This document shows, in pieces, positions 1 to 8,687 of a DNA stretch of 41,552 nt (position 1 is the first letter of the stretch; the number at the start of each line of letters is the position of its first letter). Position numbers and translations under genes: made by a program. Location: contig NZ_MUZR01000005.1 in NCBI RefSeq assembly GCF_001995255.1, forward strand, positions 1 through 41,552. The letters are read 5' to 3'. The stretch is from Thioalkalivibrio halophilus. GTDB lineage: Bacteria; Pseudomonadota; Gammaproteobacteria; Ectothiorhodospirales; Ectothiorhodospiraceae. Under the pieces are notes generated by a model. It saw only the letters and a list, made by a program, of their open reading frames with translations, was not told the origin of the DNA and did no database searches.

Positions 1-21
1 TGTCCATGACCGGGGGGTGAG

Positions 22-1389
22 TCAGGCCACCCAGATCGTCTTGGCATTCACGAACTCGCGGATCCCCAGATCGGCCAGTTCGCGCCCGTAGCCGGAATCC
101 TTTACCCCGCCGAAAGGCAGGCGCGGGTCGCTCTTCACCACCGCGTTGACGAACGCACAGCCGCATTCCAGCTGGCGCGCCATCGCCTCGCCGCGGGCGC
201 GGTCGGCGGTCCACACCGACCCGCCAAGGCCAAAGCGCGAACGGTTCGCCAGCTCCACCGCCGCCGCGGCATCCGCGGCCCGCGTGATCGCGGCCACCGG
301 CCCGAAGGTCTCCTCGTCGAACGCCGCCATCCCCGGCTCGACGTAGTCCAGCACGGTCGGCGCATAGTAGAAGCCTTCGCCCTCCAGCGGCTCACCCCCG
401 GTGCGGCACACCGCGCCGGCAGCGACACTGCGCTGCACCTGATCGTGCAGCTCGTCGCGCAGATCGCCGCGCGCAAGCGGGCCCAGATCCGTCCCGTCTT
501 CCATCGGATCACCCGTGCAAAGGTCCGTCACCGCCCGGCTCAGGCGGTCCGCAAAGGCCTCGGCGATCGAATCCTCGACGATGAACCGCTTGGCCGCGAT
601 GCAGGTCTCGCCGTTGTTCTGGAACCGCCCGCGCAGGGCCTCGCGCACCACGGTGTCCAGGTCCGCGTCATGCAGGACGATGAAGGCGTCCGAACCGCCC
701 AGCTCCAGCACGGAGGTCTTCAGGGCCTTGCCCGCGGCCGCGCCCACCGCGCGCCCGGCACGCTCCGAACCCGTCAGACTCACGCCCTGCACCCGCGGAT
801 CGGCGATCAGATCCTCGACCGCATCGGAGCCCACCGGCAGATTGTGGAAGACCCCCTCGGGGAACCCCGCTGCACGGAACACCTCCTCCAGCGCCTGTGC
901 GCAGCCGGGCACATTGGAGGCATGCTTGAGCAGCACGGTGTTGCCGGCCAGGGTCGCCGGAATGGCCTGGCGGAAGGCCTGCCAGTAAGGAAAATTCCAG
1001 GGCATGACCAGCAGCACGGTGCCCAGCGGCTGCCAGGCCACGTACGAGCGGGCCGCCTCGGTGGCCACCGGCACGTCCAGAAGGAAGCCCGGCCCGTGCT
1101 CGGCGTAGTATTCGCAGGCCACCGCGCACTTCTCCAGCTCGGCAAGAGCCTCGACCCGCCGCTTGCCCATCTCGCGGGTCGCGGTCACCGCCAGCTCCTC
1201 CTGGCGCCCGCGCAGGACAGCGGCCAGCTGGCGCAGCAGGGCGGCCCGTTCATGCGCCGGCTTCAGAGCCCAGGCCGTGCGCGCGTCCACCGCGCCCTGC
1301 AGCGCGGCTTCCACGCCGGCGGCATCCATCCGCGGGTAATTCGCCAGCACCTTGCCGGTGGCCGGATTGACGGCAGTCAGTTCAGTCAT
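22..1389 (-). CDS. NAD(P)-dependent aldehyde dehydrogenase, succinate-semialdehyde dehydrogenase-like
   Basis: A 455-residue cytosolic aldehyde dehydrogenase, the usual length for the short Sad/GabD-like branch. It should oxidise an aldehyde, probably succinate semialdehyde, to the acid with NAD(P)+. Visible motifs are the MPWNFPYWQ cofactor-fold segment, SLTGSERAG, the general-base motif ELGGSDAF and the nucleophile motif NNGETCIA with Cys263. The ATG at 1389 is preceded by GAGAGAGG about 7 bases upstream. The gene is divergent from the epimerase-like gene and shares a promoter region of about 116 bases with it. The family is certain; the substrate is inferred from overall resemblance only. 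Confidence 0.9.
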   Translation of the reverse strand: MTELTAVNPATGKVLANYPRMDAAGVEAALQGAVDARTAWALKPAHERAALLRQLAAVLRGRQEELAVTATREMGKRRVEALAELEKCAVACEYYAEHGPGFLLDVPVATEAARSYVAWQPLGTVLLVMPWNFPYWQAFRQAIPATLAGNTVLLKHASNVPGCAQALEEVFRAAGFPEGVFHNLPVGSDAVEDLIADPRVQGVSLTGSERAGRAVGAAAGKALKTSVLELGGSDAFIVLHDADLDTVVREALRGRFQNNGETCIAAKRFIVEDSIAEAFADRLSRAVTDLCTGDPMEDGTDLGPLARGDLRDELHDQVQRSVAAGAVCRTGGEPLEGEGFYYAPTVLDYVEPGMAAFDEETFGPVAAITRAADAAAAVELANRSRFGLGGSVWTADRARGEAMARQLECGCAFVNAVVKSDPRLPFGGVKDSGYGRELADLGIREFVNAKTIWVA

Positions 1390-1439
1390 CTTCGGGCCTC
1401 TCTCTCGGGACTCGCCGGGCCAGCGCCCGCCCGGGTGGA

Positions 1440-1468
1440 TTGATCACGCGCCCACAGCCGAGTATAAG
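1440..1468 (+). promoter_or_regulatory. sigma70-type promoter for the epimerase-cca genes
   Basis: TTGATC at 1440-1445 and TATAAG at 1463-1468 are separated by exactly 17 bases. The predicted start of transcription leaves a short leader before the ATG at 1506. The opposite strand of the same segment carries TATACT, a possible -10 element for the leftward aldehyde dehydrogenase, but without a good -35 element. Confidence 0.6.
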
Positions 1469-1505
1469 ACGCACACATCCGTATTCGGTAAGGGCCTTCG
1501 CAATC

Positions 1506-2459
1506 ATGTCGAATCTCTCGATCCGCAATGTCTGCCTGCTGGGCGGAACGGGCTTCGTCGGGCACCACATCGTGGCGCGGCTAATCGACCGTGGACTGAA
1601 TGTACGCGTGGTCACGCGCCATCCGCACCGTCACCGCGAGCTCATGGTGAACCCCGAGGTGGACCTGATCGCCGGCAATATCCACGAGCCGGAAGAACTC
1701 GACCGCGTCCTGCGCGACCAGGATGCCGTGATCAACCTGGTCGGAATCCTCAACGAGCGGGGGCATGACGGTTCCGGTTTCCGCCGCGCCCATGTCGAAC
1801 TGACGGAAAAGGCCCTGGCCGCCGCCGAACGCCAGGGCGTGCGCCGCTTTCTGCAGATGAGCGCGCTGAAGGCCGACATGCCGGACCCGCCCAGCCACTA
1901 CCTGCGGACCAAGGGCGAAGCCGAACAGGCGGTGTTCGCAACCACGGCATTCCCGGTCACGGTGTTCCGCCCGTCGGTGATCTTCGGCCCGGAGGACAGC
2001 TTCCTCAACCGCTTCGCCACGCTGCTGCGCTTCTCGCCGGTGATGCCGCTGGCCCGCGCCGAAGCACGCTTCGCCCCGGTGTTCGTGGGCAACGTGGCCG
2101 ACCACTTCGCCGAGGCACTGAACGATCCGAAGACCTTCGGCCAGGGATTCGAGCTGTGCGGCCCAAGGGAGTACAGCCTGGGCGAACTGGTGCGCTACGT
2201 CGGCCGGGTCTCCGGTCACCGGCGTCCGGTCATTGGCCTGCCGGACTGGGCGGGCCGCCTGCAGGCGAACGTGCTGGAGCACGTGCCGGGCAAGCCGCTG
2301 TCGCGCGACAACCTCGCCTCGCTGTCGATCGACAGCGTATGCACCGGGCAGACCCTGCACTGTCCCACCCGGCTGGAGAGCATCGCACCCACCTATCTGG
2401 GCAAGGGCGGCCGCGAGGCGCGCATGCAGAAACTGCGCACCAGCTACGAGCGCGACTGA
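1506..2459 (+). CDS. NAD(P)-binding epimerase-like protein (atypical SDR, complex I NDUFA9-like family)
   Basis: A 317-residue Rossmann protein of the atypical short-chain dehydrogenase group that includes the NDUFA9-like sugar-nucleotide epimerases. The N-terminal dinucleotide motif is LLGGTGFVGHHIV, followed by DAVINLVGILNE and RFLQMSALKAD, and a YLRTKGEAE segment that holds the family's Tyr-x3-Lys-like active site. ATG 1506 is chosen because it lies just before the Rossmann strand; an in-frame extension to 1440 would add a non-conserved tail and overlap the promoter. It is followed after 16 bases by cca, so the two are probably co-transcribed. The substrate is unknown. Confidence 0.85.
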   Translation: MSNLSIRNVCLLGGTGFVGHHIVARLIDRGLNVRVVTRHPHRHRELMVNPEVDLIAGNIHEPEELDRVLRDQDAVINLVGILNERGHDGSGFRRAHVELTEKALAAAERQGVRRFLQMSALKADMPDPPSHYLRTKGEAEQAVFATTAFPVTVFRPSVIFGPEDSFLNRFATLLRFSPVMPLARAEARFAPVFVGNVADHFAEALNDPKTFGQGFELCGPREYSLGELVRYVGRVSGHRRPVIGLPDWAGRLQANVLEHVPGKPLSRDNLASLSIDSVCTGQTLHCPTRLESIAPTYLGKGGREARMQKLRTSYERD

Positions 2460-2475
2460 GGCGCCCGCCACCGGG

Positions 2476-3699
2476 ATGCACATCTATCTGGTCGGTGGCG
2501 CGGTCCGCGACCGGCTCCTGGGCCGCCCGGTCAACGAACGCGATTACGTAGTGGTCGGCGCCACGCCCGAGGCCATGGAAGCAGCCGGCTATCGCGCCGT
2601 GGGGCGCGACTTTCCGGTGTTCCTCCATCCGCGGACCCAGGAGGAATACGCCCTCGCCCGGACCGAGCGCAAGACCGCGCGCGGCTACCACGGCTTCCAG
2701 TTCAACGCCGCCCCCGATGTCCCGCTGGAACAGGACCTGGAACGGCGCGACCTCACCATCAACGCCATGGCCGAGGACGACGGCGGCGAGCTGATCGACC
2801 CCTTCGGCGGCCGCAATGACCTGGAAAACCGCACCCTGCGGCACGTCTCCCCGGCGTTCGCCGAAGACCCGGTACGCCTGCTGCGTCTGGCACGCTTCGC
2901 CGCCCAGCTGGCCCCCTGGGGGTTCGAGATCGCCGACGAGACCCGCGCCCTGCTGCGCGAGCTGGTCGCCTCGGGGGAAGTCGACGCCCTGGTTCCGGAA
3001 CGCGTCTGGGCCGAGTGCGAAAAAGCCCTGGCCAGCCCTGCGCCGCGCCGGTTCATCGAAGTGCTGCGCGAATGCGGCGCGCTGACGGTGCTGCTGCCGG
3101 AACTGGAACACCTGTTCGGCGTACCGCAGCCGGCGAAATACCACCCCGAGATCGACACCGGCGTACACACCCTGATGGTGCTGGACCAGGCCACGCGCCT
3201 GAGCGACGCGCCCGAGGTCCGCTTCGCGGCGCTGACCCATGATCTGGGCAAGGCGGACACCCCGGAGGACATCCTGCCCGCGCACCACGGGCACGAGGAA
3301 CGCAGCGTCACCCACATCAAGGCGCTCGCCGAACGCCTGCGCATTCCCCGGCGCTACCGCGACCTCGCGATTCGCGTAGCGCGTCATCACGGCCTCGCGC
3401 ATCGCCTGTTCGAACTGCGCCCGAAGACCGTGATGAAACTGATCGAGGGCCTGGATGCCCTGCGCCGCCCGGAGAACGTCGAGCCCTTCCTGCTGGCGGT
3501 CGAGGCCGACTTCCGCGGGCGCACCGGCTGGGAGGAGCGCCCCTACCCCCAGGCCGACGCCCTGCGCCGCGCCGTGGAGGCCGCCGCGGCCGTCAGCCCG
3601 CAAGCCCTGATCGAGGCCGGATACCAGGGCCCGCAGCTGGGCGAGGCCCTGCGCCGCGAGCGCATCCGCGCGATCGCCGAAGCCCTGGAAGGGCACTGA
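2476..3699 (+). CDS. cca: multifunctional CCA tRNA nucleotidyltransferase with HD domain
   Basis: A 407-residue enzyme that builds and repairs the 3' CCA end of tRNAs. The N-terminal nucleotidyltransferase domain starts immediately with YLVGGAVRDRLLG, followed by the ERDYVVVG strand carrying the catalytic acidic residue and by RRDLTINAMA. The RNA-binding neck has EDPVRLLRLARFAAQ. The C-terminal half is an HD phosphohydrolase domain (LTHDLGKAD, His255-Asp256), typical of the gammaproteobacterial multifunctional type with added phosphatase and phosphodiesterase activity. Length and motif order are normal. It is the second gene after the epimerase-like gene, and a new promoter follows it. Confidence 0.96.
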   Translation: MHIYLVGGAVRDRLLGRPVNERDYVVVGATPEAMEAAGYRAVGRDFPVFLHPRTQEEYALARTERKTARGYHGFQFNAAPDVPLEQDLERRDLTINAMAEDDGGELIDPFGGRNDLENRTLRHVSPAFAEDPVRLLRLARFAAQLAPWGFEIADETRALLRELVASGEVDALVPERVWAECEKALASPAPRRFIEVLRECGALTVLLPELEHLFGVPQPAKYHPEIDTGVHTLMVLDQATRLSDAPEVRFAALTHDLGKADTPEDILPAHHGHEERSVTHIKALAERLRIPRRYRDLAIRVARHHGLAHRLFELRPKTVMKLIEGLDALRRPENVEPFLLAVEADFRGRTGWEERPYPQADALRRAVEAAAAVSPQALIEAGYQGPQLGEALRRERIRAIAEALEGH

Positions 3700-3711
3700 A
3701 CCCGGCCCCAC

Positions 3712-3740
3712 TTGCCTGCAACGCGCAGCGGCCGTACTCT
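3712..3740 (+). promoter_or_regulatory. candidate sigma70 promoter for the methyltransferase gene
   Basis: TTGCCT at 3712-3717 and TACTCT at 3735-3740 lie 17 bases apart, 33 bases ahead of the ATG at 3773. Both hexamers are partial matches. Confidence 0.45.
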
Positions 3741-3772
3741 TCACGGTTCGTTGCCGCACAGAGGATCCCGCA

Positions 3773-4429
3773 ATGGATTTCGCCAAGGCCCGGATGAACA
3801 TGGTGGAACAGCAGGTACGTCCCTGGGACGTACTCGACATGCGCGTACTGGGGGTCATGGAGACGCTGCCGCGCGAGCGCTTCATGCCCGAACCCTACCA
3901 GGCCCTGGCCTATGCCGACACGGAGATCCCCCTCGGTCACGGCGAGGAAACCCTGCCGCCGCGCGTGATCGGGCGCATGCTGCAGGCCGTGGCGGCCAGG
4001 CCCACCGATACCGTGCTGGAGATCGGCACCGGGTCCGGCTATGCCACCGCCTGCCTGGCGCGCATGGGCGCCCATGTCGACAGCGTGGAACGCCACGACG
4101 ACCTGCGCCTGGCCGCGCGCAACCGCCTGCACGACCTGAACATCACCAACGCGGCGCCGCGCACCGGGACGGTGACCCCCGAATGGCGTCCGCCGCGGGA
4201 GCGCTATGACGTCATCGCCGTCAACGGCGCCATGACCGAATACAACGACTTCCTGGAACAATTCCTGGCGCTGGGCGGCCGCCTGTTCGTGGTGACCGGG
4301 GAGCCTCCGATCATGGAGGCGCTGCTGGTGACCCGGACCACCGAGGACAACACCCTCCACGAGCAGCTGTTCGAGACCCGCGTGCCGCCGCTGGCCGGCT
4401 TCGAACCGCAACCGGCCTTCGAATTCTAG
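3773..4429 (+). CDS. protein-L-isoaspartate O-methyltransferase family protein
   Basis: A 218-residue S-adenosylmethionine-dependent methyltransferase of the Pcm family. It has the family N-terminus (NMVEQQVRPWDV), the ALAYADTEIPLGHGE segment, and the SAM-binding motif VLEIGTGSGYATACLARMG. The canonical Pcm enzymes repair isoaspartyl residues in aged proteins. This shorter type commonly sits directly upstream of tolC in gammaproteobacteria, as here, and its true substrate is not certain. The gap to tolC (92 bases) holds a hairpin and a separate -10-like element. Confidence 0.85.
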   Translation: MDFAKARMNMVEQQVRPWDVLDMRVLGVMETLPRERFMPEPYQALAYADTEIPLGHGEETLPPRVIGRMLQAVAARPTDTVLEIGTGSGYATACLARMGAHVDSVERHDDLRLAARNRLHDLNITNAAPRTGTVTPEWRPPRERYDVIAVNGAMTEYNDFLEQFLALGGRLFVVTGEPPIMEALLVTRTTEDNTLHEQLFETRVPPLAGFEPQPAFEF

Positions 4430-4454
4430 GCCACCGAAAGCCCTGTCCGTCCCG

Positions 4455-4490
4455 AGCCCGTCCGCCACTGGCGGCGGGCTTTGCTAGTAT
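4455..4490 (+). promoter_or_regulatory. hairpin followed by extended -10 element upstream of tolC
   Basis: An inverted repeat (AGCCCG-T-CCGCC, loop ACT, GGCGGCGGGCT, 4455-4480) is followed by a short T run and then TGCTAGTAT, which fits an extended -10 promoter. It could be a weak terminator for the methyltransferase gene, the start of the tolC transcript, or both. No convincing -35 element is present. Confidence 0.4.
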
Positions 4491-4521
4491 GTAAAGCCTC
4501 GCCTGTCCGGATCGAATCGCC

Positions 4522-5856
4522 ATGAAACGACTGCACCCCCTGCTCGCCGCCGCCGGTCTCGCCCTGTTCACGGCCGCCCCCGCCCAGGGCGCGAGTCTGA
4601 TGGAAGTCTACGAACAGGCCGCGCGCGAGGATGCCGAACTGCAGATCGCCGAGGCGGAATACCGCAGTGCCCTGCAGAACCGCCCGGCGGCCCGCTCCGG
4701 CCTGCTGCCTCAGCTGCGCGGCGAGATCGAGGGCGGTGCGTTCTACAACGACCCGGACGGACGCGACAGCACCGATGGCCGGCAGAGCCGTTTTGCGCTC
4801 TTGCTGGACCAGAGCATCTACGACCGGCGCAACTACGTGGAACTGAGCCAGGCCGACCTGGAGATCGCCCGGTCCGAGGCGGAACGCGATGCCGCGCGCC
4901 AGGACCTGATGCTGCGGGTGTCCGAGGCCTATTTTGACGTGCTCGTGGCCCAGGAAGGCCTGGAGTTCAGCATCGCCGAGCTGGAGGCCATCGAGCGCCA
5001 GCTGGAACAGACCGAACGCCGCTTCGACGTCGGCCTGATCGCCAGCACCGACGTAAAGGAAGCACGCGCCCAGCGCGACCTGGCCGAAGCCCAGCGCATC
5101 GCCGCCGAGAACGAACTGAACGTAGCCCGCGAACAGCTGGCGCTGATCACCAACCGCTACTGGGACGAGCTCGATACCCTCGCCCCCGATGCCGAACTGC
5201 AGCTGCCGCAGCCGCGCGACGCCGATGCCTGGGTACAGCGCGCGCTGGAAAACAACCTGGAGCTGGCGGCGCAGCGCCTCGCCACTGAAACCGCGCGGGA
5301 ACAGATCGAGCGTCAGCGGGCCGAAGGCCTCCCGCGTCTTGGCCTCAATGCCTCGGTCAGCGAGAACCGCTTTCATTCGGTGGACGAACCAGCCATGCCC
5401 CCCGGCCAGAGCTCCCAGTTCAACGACTCCACCGAGGCACAGGTCGGCATCCGTCTGGAGATCCCGCTGTACACCGGCGGCCGGGTGACCGCCCTGACCC
5501 GTCAGGCGCGCGAGGACTTCCAGGCCGCGCAGCAGGGGCAGACGCAGGTCGAGCGCATGACCCGGCGCGACACCCGCAACGCCTATCTCGCCTCGGTGGC
5601 CACCGAATCCCGCGTGCGCGCACTGAACCGGGCACTGGAATCGACCCAGGCGGCGTTCGAGGCCGCCGAGGCCGGGTTCGAGGTCGGAACCCGCACCCAG
5701 GTGGACGTGCTCCTCGCCCTGCGCGAGGTATTCGGCGCCGAGCGCGACTTCGCCGAGGCGCGTTACGACTTCCTCGCCAACACCCTGCGCCTGGAACGGG
5801 CGGCGGGACAGCTCACCGAGGAAGACCTGGAATCCATCGACGCCATGCTGGACTGA
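4522..5856 (+). CDS. tolC: TolC-family outer membrane efflux channel
   Basis: A 444-residue outer-membrane channel protein that pairs with inner-membrane pumps in efflux or type I secretion. A Sec signal peptide (KRLHPLLAAAGLALF, cleaved near AQGA-S) is followed by the two OEP repeats. The repeats are rich in heptad-like Glu/Ala/Gln helices and contain the characteristic LDQSIYDRRNYV and IPLYTGGRVTALTRQA segments. Length matches TolC/PrtF homologues. No adaptor or pump gene is adjacent, so it probably serves several systems, as in E. coli. The stop codon overlaps the next start (ATGA at 5853-5856 region), suggesting translational coupling. Confidence 0.93.
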   Translation: MKRLHPLLAAAGLALFTAAPAQGASLMEVYEQAAREDAELQIAEAEYRSALQNRPAARSGLLPQLRGEIEGGAFYNDPDGRDSTDGRQSRFALLLDQSIYDRRNYVELSQADLEIARSEAERDAARQDLMLRVSEAYFDVLVAQEGLEFSIAELEAIERQLEQTERRFDVGLIASTDVKEARAQRDLAEAQRIAAENELNVAREQLALITNRYWDELDTLAPDAELQLPQPRDADAWVQRALENNLELAAQRLATETAREQIERQRAEGLPRLGLNASVSENRFHSVDEPAMPPGQSSQFNDSTEAQVGIRLEIPLYTGGRVTALTRQAREDFQAAQQGQTQVERMTRRDTRNAYLASVATESRVRALNRALESTQAAFEAAEAGFEVGTRTQVDVLLALREVFGAERDFAEARYDFLANTLRLERAAGQLTEEDLESIDAMLD

Positions 5857-6437
5857 TGAGCACCGCCGCGCGGGCCCGCTGCGAGCGCTCCGACCGCTCG
5901 CCGCTGCTGCTGGTGGACCTGCAGGAGCGGCTGATGGCGGCAATGCCGGAGACCGAGCGCCAACGGACGGTGCGCAACGCCAGCCGGCTGGTCGAGGCCG
6001 CACGCCAGCTGGAGATCCCGGTGGAGGTGTCGCGCCAGTACCCCCGGGGGCTGGGCGACACCGTGGAGCCACTGCGCTCCGCTCTGGCCGAACTGGACGA
6101 ACTCGCCACCGTTACCGACAAGACCGCCTTTTCCTGCTGCGGCGAGGCAGCCCTGGAACAGCGCCTGTCCGGCTGTCGCAGCGTGGTCCTCGGCGGAGCC
6201 GAGACCCACGTGTGCGTGACCCAGACCGCACTGGATCTGCTGGATGCCGGCGTCACGGTGTTTGTGGCGAGCGACGCGGTCTGCTCACGCAACCCCGAGC
6301 TGCGCGTCAACGGCCTCGAGCGTCTGCGCGTGGCGGGGGCGATCATCACCAACCACGAGTCCGTGCTGTTCGAATGGCTCGGCGATGCCCGCGCCGCCGA
6401 GTTCAAGTCGGTCAGCCAGTTGCTGCGGGAGGTCTGA
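5856..6437 (+). CDS. isochorismatase-family cysteine hydrolase
   Basis: A 193-residue hydrolase of the isochorismatase/nicotinamidase superfamily. The Asp-Lys-Cys triad can be read directly: Asp21 in LLLVDLQERL, Lys89 in VTDKTAFSC and Cys120 in GAETHVCVTQTALDLL. Proteins of this short YcaC-like branch are common and mostly uncharacterised; the substrate cannot be told from the sequence. Its ATG overlaps the tolC stop codon, so it belongs to the tolC transcript. Confidence 0.88.
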   Translation: MSTAARARCERSDRSPLLLVDLQERLMAAMPETERQRTVRNASRLVEAARQLEIPVEVSRQYPRGLGDTVEPLRSALAELDELATVTDKTAFSCCGEAALEQRLSGCRSVVLGGAETHVCVTQTALDLLDAGVTVFVASDAVCSRNPELRVNGLERLRVAGAIITNHESVLFEWLGDARAAEFKSVSQLLREV

Positions 6438-6440
6438 CAC

Positions 6441-6587
6441 ATGCGCGTCGTCGGCAATCTCCTGCTGGGGATCTGGCTGGTCCTGTATGGCCTGCGCGGC
6501 CTGCTCGGCCTGCAGTTTCAGTACGATCACTACGTCATGAGCGCCCTGGCACTGATCGCCGGCGTGCTCTTCATCCTGCGCCGATAG
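6441..6587 (+). CDS. small two-helix membrane protein
   Basis: A 48-residue protein starting 3 bases after the isochorismatase gene. It has two hydrophobic segments, residues 5-24 (GNLLLGIWLVLYGLRGLLGL) and 32-46 (VMSALALIAGVLFIL), separated by a short polar QFQYDHY turn, and it ends in Arg-Arg. This hairpin topology with both ends on the same side is typical of conserved small inner-membrane proteins. The tight packing between two genes and the balanced composition support a real gene. Function is unknown. Confidence 0.72.
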   Translation: MRVVGNLLLGIWLVLYGLRGLLGLQFQYDHYVMSALALIAGVLFILRR

Positions 6588-6602
6588 AGAGACTCCGATC
6601 GC

Positions 6603-7454
6603 ATGCGCCTGACACCGGACGAATACCGCGAACTGGACGGCCGCCGCATCACCCTGCTGGGGATGTCGGGTGTCGGCAAGACGCGGCTGTCCAACATGCT
6701 GCGCCAGGAGGACTGGTTTCATTACTCCGGCGACTATCGCATCGGCACGCGCTACCTGAACGAACCGATCCTGGACAACATCAAGTCCCAGGCGATGCAG
6801 GTCCCGTTCCTGCGCGAGCTGCTGCGTTCGGACTCCATCCAGATCATCAACAACATCACGGTCGACAACCTGCATCCGGTCTCCAGCTTCCTCGGAAAGC
6901 TGGGCAACCCGGAGCTGGGCGGGCTGCCGCTGACCGAGTTCAAGCGCCGGCAGGCCCTGCACCACGAGGCCGAGGTGCAGGCAATGCTGGACGTGCCGGA
7001 CTTCATCCACAAGGCGCGCACCCTGTTCGGTTACCCGCATTTCGTGAACGATGCCGGCGGATCGGTGTGCGAGCTGGACAGCCCCGGCGTGCTCGAGACC
7101 CTGGCCGAACACACCATCATCCTCTATATCCAGGCCACGGACGAGGACGAGCGGGAGCTGATCGAACGCGCCGAGGCCAACCCCAAGCCGCTGTACTACC
7201 GCGAGGCCTTCCTCGACCAGCAGCTGGCCGAATACATGCGCATCGAGGAACTGGAGTACGTCGCCCAGATCGACCCCAATGCCTTCGTGCGCTGGGTCTT
7301 CTCGCGCCTGTTCCGGGCGCGGCTGCCGCGCTACGAGCAGATCGCCGAAACCTGGGGCTATACCGTCAGCACCACCGAGGTGGCCCGGGTGCGCAACGCG
7401 GCCGACTTTGACGAGCTGGTCTGCATGGCCCTGGAACGCGAGAGGCGACTGTAA
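6603..7454 (+). CDS. P-loop NTPase of unknown function, metA-linked
   Basis: A 283-residue protein with one clear nucleotide-binding motif, a Walker A (LLGMSGVGKTRLSNML) at about residues 19-34. HYSGDYRIGTRYL follows, in the place where shikimate-kinase-like enzymes have their substrate Asp. Later HTIILYIQATDEDERELI resembles the strand after which these kinases carry lid arginines. It is therefore more like a small-molecule kinase than a GTPase; the G-domain NKxD motif is absent. Its stop codon overlaps the metA start (TAATG), so a role linked to homoserine or methionine metabolism is possible but unproven. Confidence 0.7.
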   Translation: MRLTPDEYRELDGRRITLLGMSGVGKTRLSNMLRQEDWFHYSGDYRIGTRYLNEPILDNIKSQAMQVPFLRELLRSDSIQIINNITVDNLHPVSSFLGKLGNPELGGLPLTEFKRRQALHHEAEVQAMLDVPDFIHKARTLFGYPHFVNDAGGSVCELDSPGVLETLAEHTIILYIQATDEDERELIERAEANPKPLYYREAFLDQQLAEYMRIEELEYVAQIDPNAFVRWVFSRLFRARLPRYEQIAETWGYTVSTTEVARVRNAADFDELVCMALERERRL

Positions 7455-8524
7455 TGCCCCTGGTTGCACATTCCGGACTCCCCACCTTCGAACGCCTGCG
7501 CAGCGAGGGCGAATCCGTTCTGCCGAACGATTTCGCCCGCCAGCAGGAGATTCGCGCGCTGCACATCGGGCTGCTGAACATGATGCCGGATGCCGCGCTG
7601 GCGGCCACCGAGCGTCAGTTCTTTCGCCTGATCGGCGAGAGCAACCAGATCGCGCAGTTCTACATCCATCCGTTCACGTTGCCGCAGCTCAAGCGCGGCC
7701 GGAAGGGGCGCGAGCACGTCGAGAACTACTACGAGGATTTCGAGCAGCTCAAGGAAGAAGGCCTGGACGCGCTGATCATCACCGGGGCCAATGTGACCCA
7801 GCCCGATCTGGCCCTGGAGCCGTTCTGGGAGCCGCTCGCCGAGGTCGTGGACTGGGCCTGGGACAACGTGACCTCCACGCTCTGCTCCTGTCTGGCGACC
7901 CATGCGGTGCTGCAGTCGCACTACGGCGAGCACCGCCAGCACATGGGCGAGAAGCTCTGGGGGGTGTTCCCGCACCGGGTGGTCGACCGCAGACACCCGC
8001 TGGTGACCGGGGTGAACACCCGCTTCGACGTACCGCATTCGCGCTACAACAAGGTCACCCGCGATCAGTTCGAGCACCACGGGCTGCGCGTTCTGGTCGA
8101 GAGCGAAGAAGCCGGCATCCACCTGGGCGCCTCGCCGGACGGCTTCCGCATGGTCTTCTTTCAGGGCCACCCGGAGTACGACTCGATCAGCCTGCTCAAG
8201 GAATACAAGCGCGAAGTGGTGCGCTACATCGAGGGCGACCGCAAGGCCTATCCGCCACTGCCGGAGAACTACCTGATGCCGCAGGCGGCCGCGATCCTCG
8301 ATGAACACCGCGAGCACGTGGAGGCGGCGCTGGAACACTGCACCGAGATCCCGGCCCTGCCCGAGGCCCTGCTGCTGGACCGCCTGGACAACACCTGGCA
8401 CGACACCGCGCTGGCGGTCATCAACAACTGGCTGGGCAATGTCTACCAGCTGACCAACCTCGACCGCCGCAAGCCCTTCCGCGACAGCGTCGACCCCGAC
8501 GACCCGCTGGCCGGGCGGCGCTGA
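7454..8524 (+). CDS. metA: homoserine O-acyltransferase, MetA family
   Basis: A 356-residue enzyme of the MetA (HTS) family, which activates homoserine with succinyl- or acetyl-CoA in the first dedicated step of methionine synthesis. Family landmarks are LHIGLLNMMPDAA, DALIITGAN, the nucleophile Cys146 in TSTLCSCLATHA, PHSRYN and the catalytic FFQGHPEYDSIS. The residue equivalent to E. coli Gly111, which governs acyl-CoA choice, is Thr115 here, so acetyl versus succinyl use is open. It is coupled to the P-loop gene by a one-base overlap. The C-terminus is about 45 residues longer than E. coli MetA. Confidence 0.92.
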   Translation: MPLVAHSGLPTFERLRSEGESVLPNDFARQQEIRALHIGLLNMMPDAALAATERQFFRLIGESNQIAQFYIHPFTLPQLKRGRKGREHVENYYEDFEQLKEEGLDALIITGANVTQPDLALEPFWEPLAEVVDWAWDNVTSTLCSCLATHAVLQSHYGEHRQHMGEKLWGVFPHRVVDRRHPLVTGVNTRFDVPHSRYNKVTRDQFEHHGLRVLVESEEAGIHLGASPDGFRMVFFQGHPEYDSISLLKEYKREVVRYIEGDRKAYPPLPENYLMPQAAAILDEHREHVEAALEHCTEIPALPEALLLDRLDNTWHDTALAVINNWLGNVYQLTNLDRRKPFRDSVDPDDPLAGRR

Positions 8525-8687
8525 GCGCGGACACCGCCCGGGAGATTGCCGGGGGATTGCCGCAGGAGGCCAGCCCTCTGGCCGATTTCCCTGGGCCATC
8601 CCCCGGGCCATCCCTCCGGCCGATTCCCCCGGGACCAACGCCGGCATGCCCGACATCCGGGAGGGTTGATACAAGACAGGAGGCCCG
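8525..8687. repeat. short degenerate GC-rich repeats between metA and the MFS gene
   Basis: This 163-base gap contains two copies of GATTGCCG (8545-8561 region), two of GGCCGATT-C3 and two of GGGCCATCCC in alternating order, making a run of short imperfect direct repeats. The last bases hold the AGGAGG ribosome-binding site of the MFS gene. No coding signal or clear promoter was seen. Confidence 0.4.

Noticed and set aside
2230-3885. Long minus-strand frame opposite cca
   Set aside because: Antisense to the well-supported cca gene, without domain motifs.
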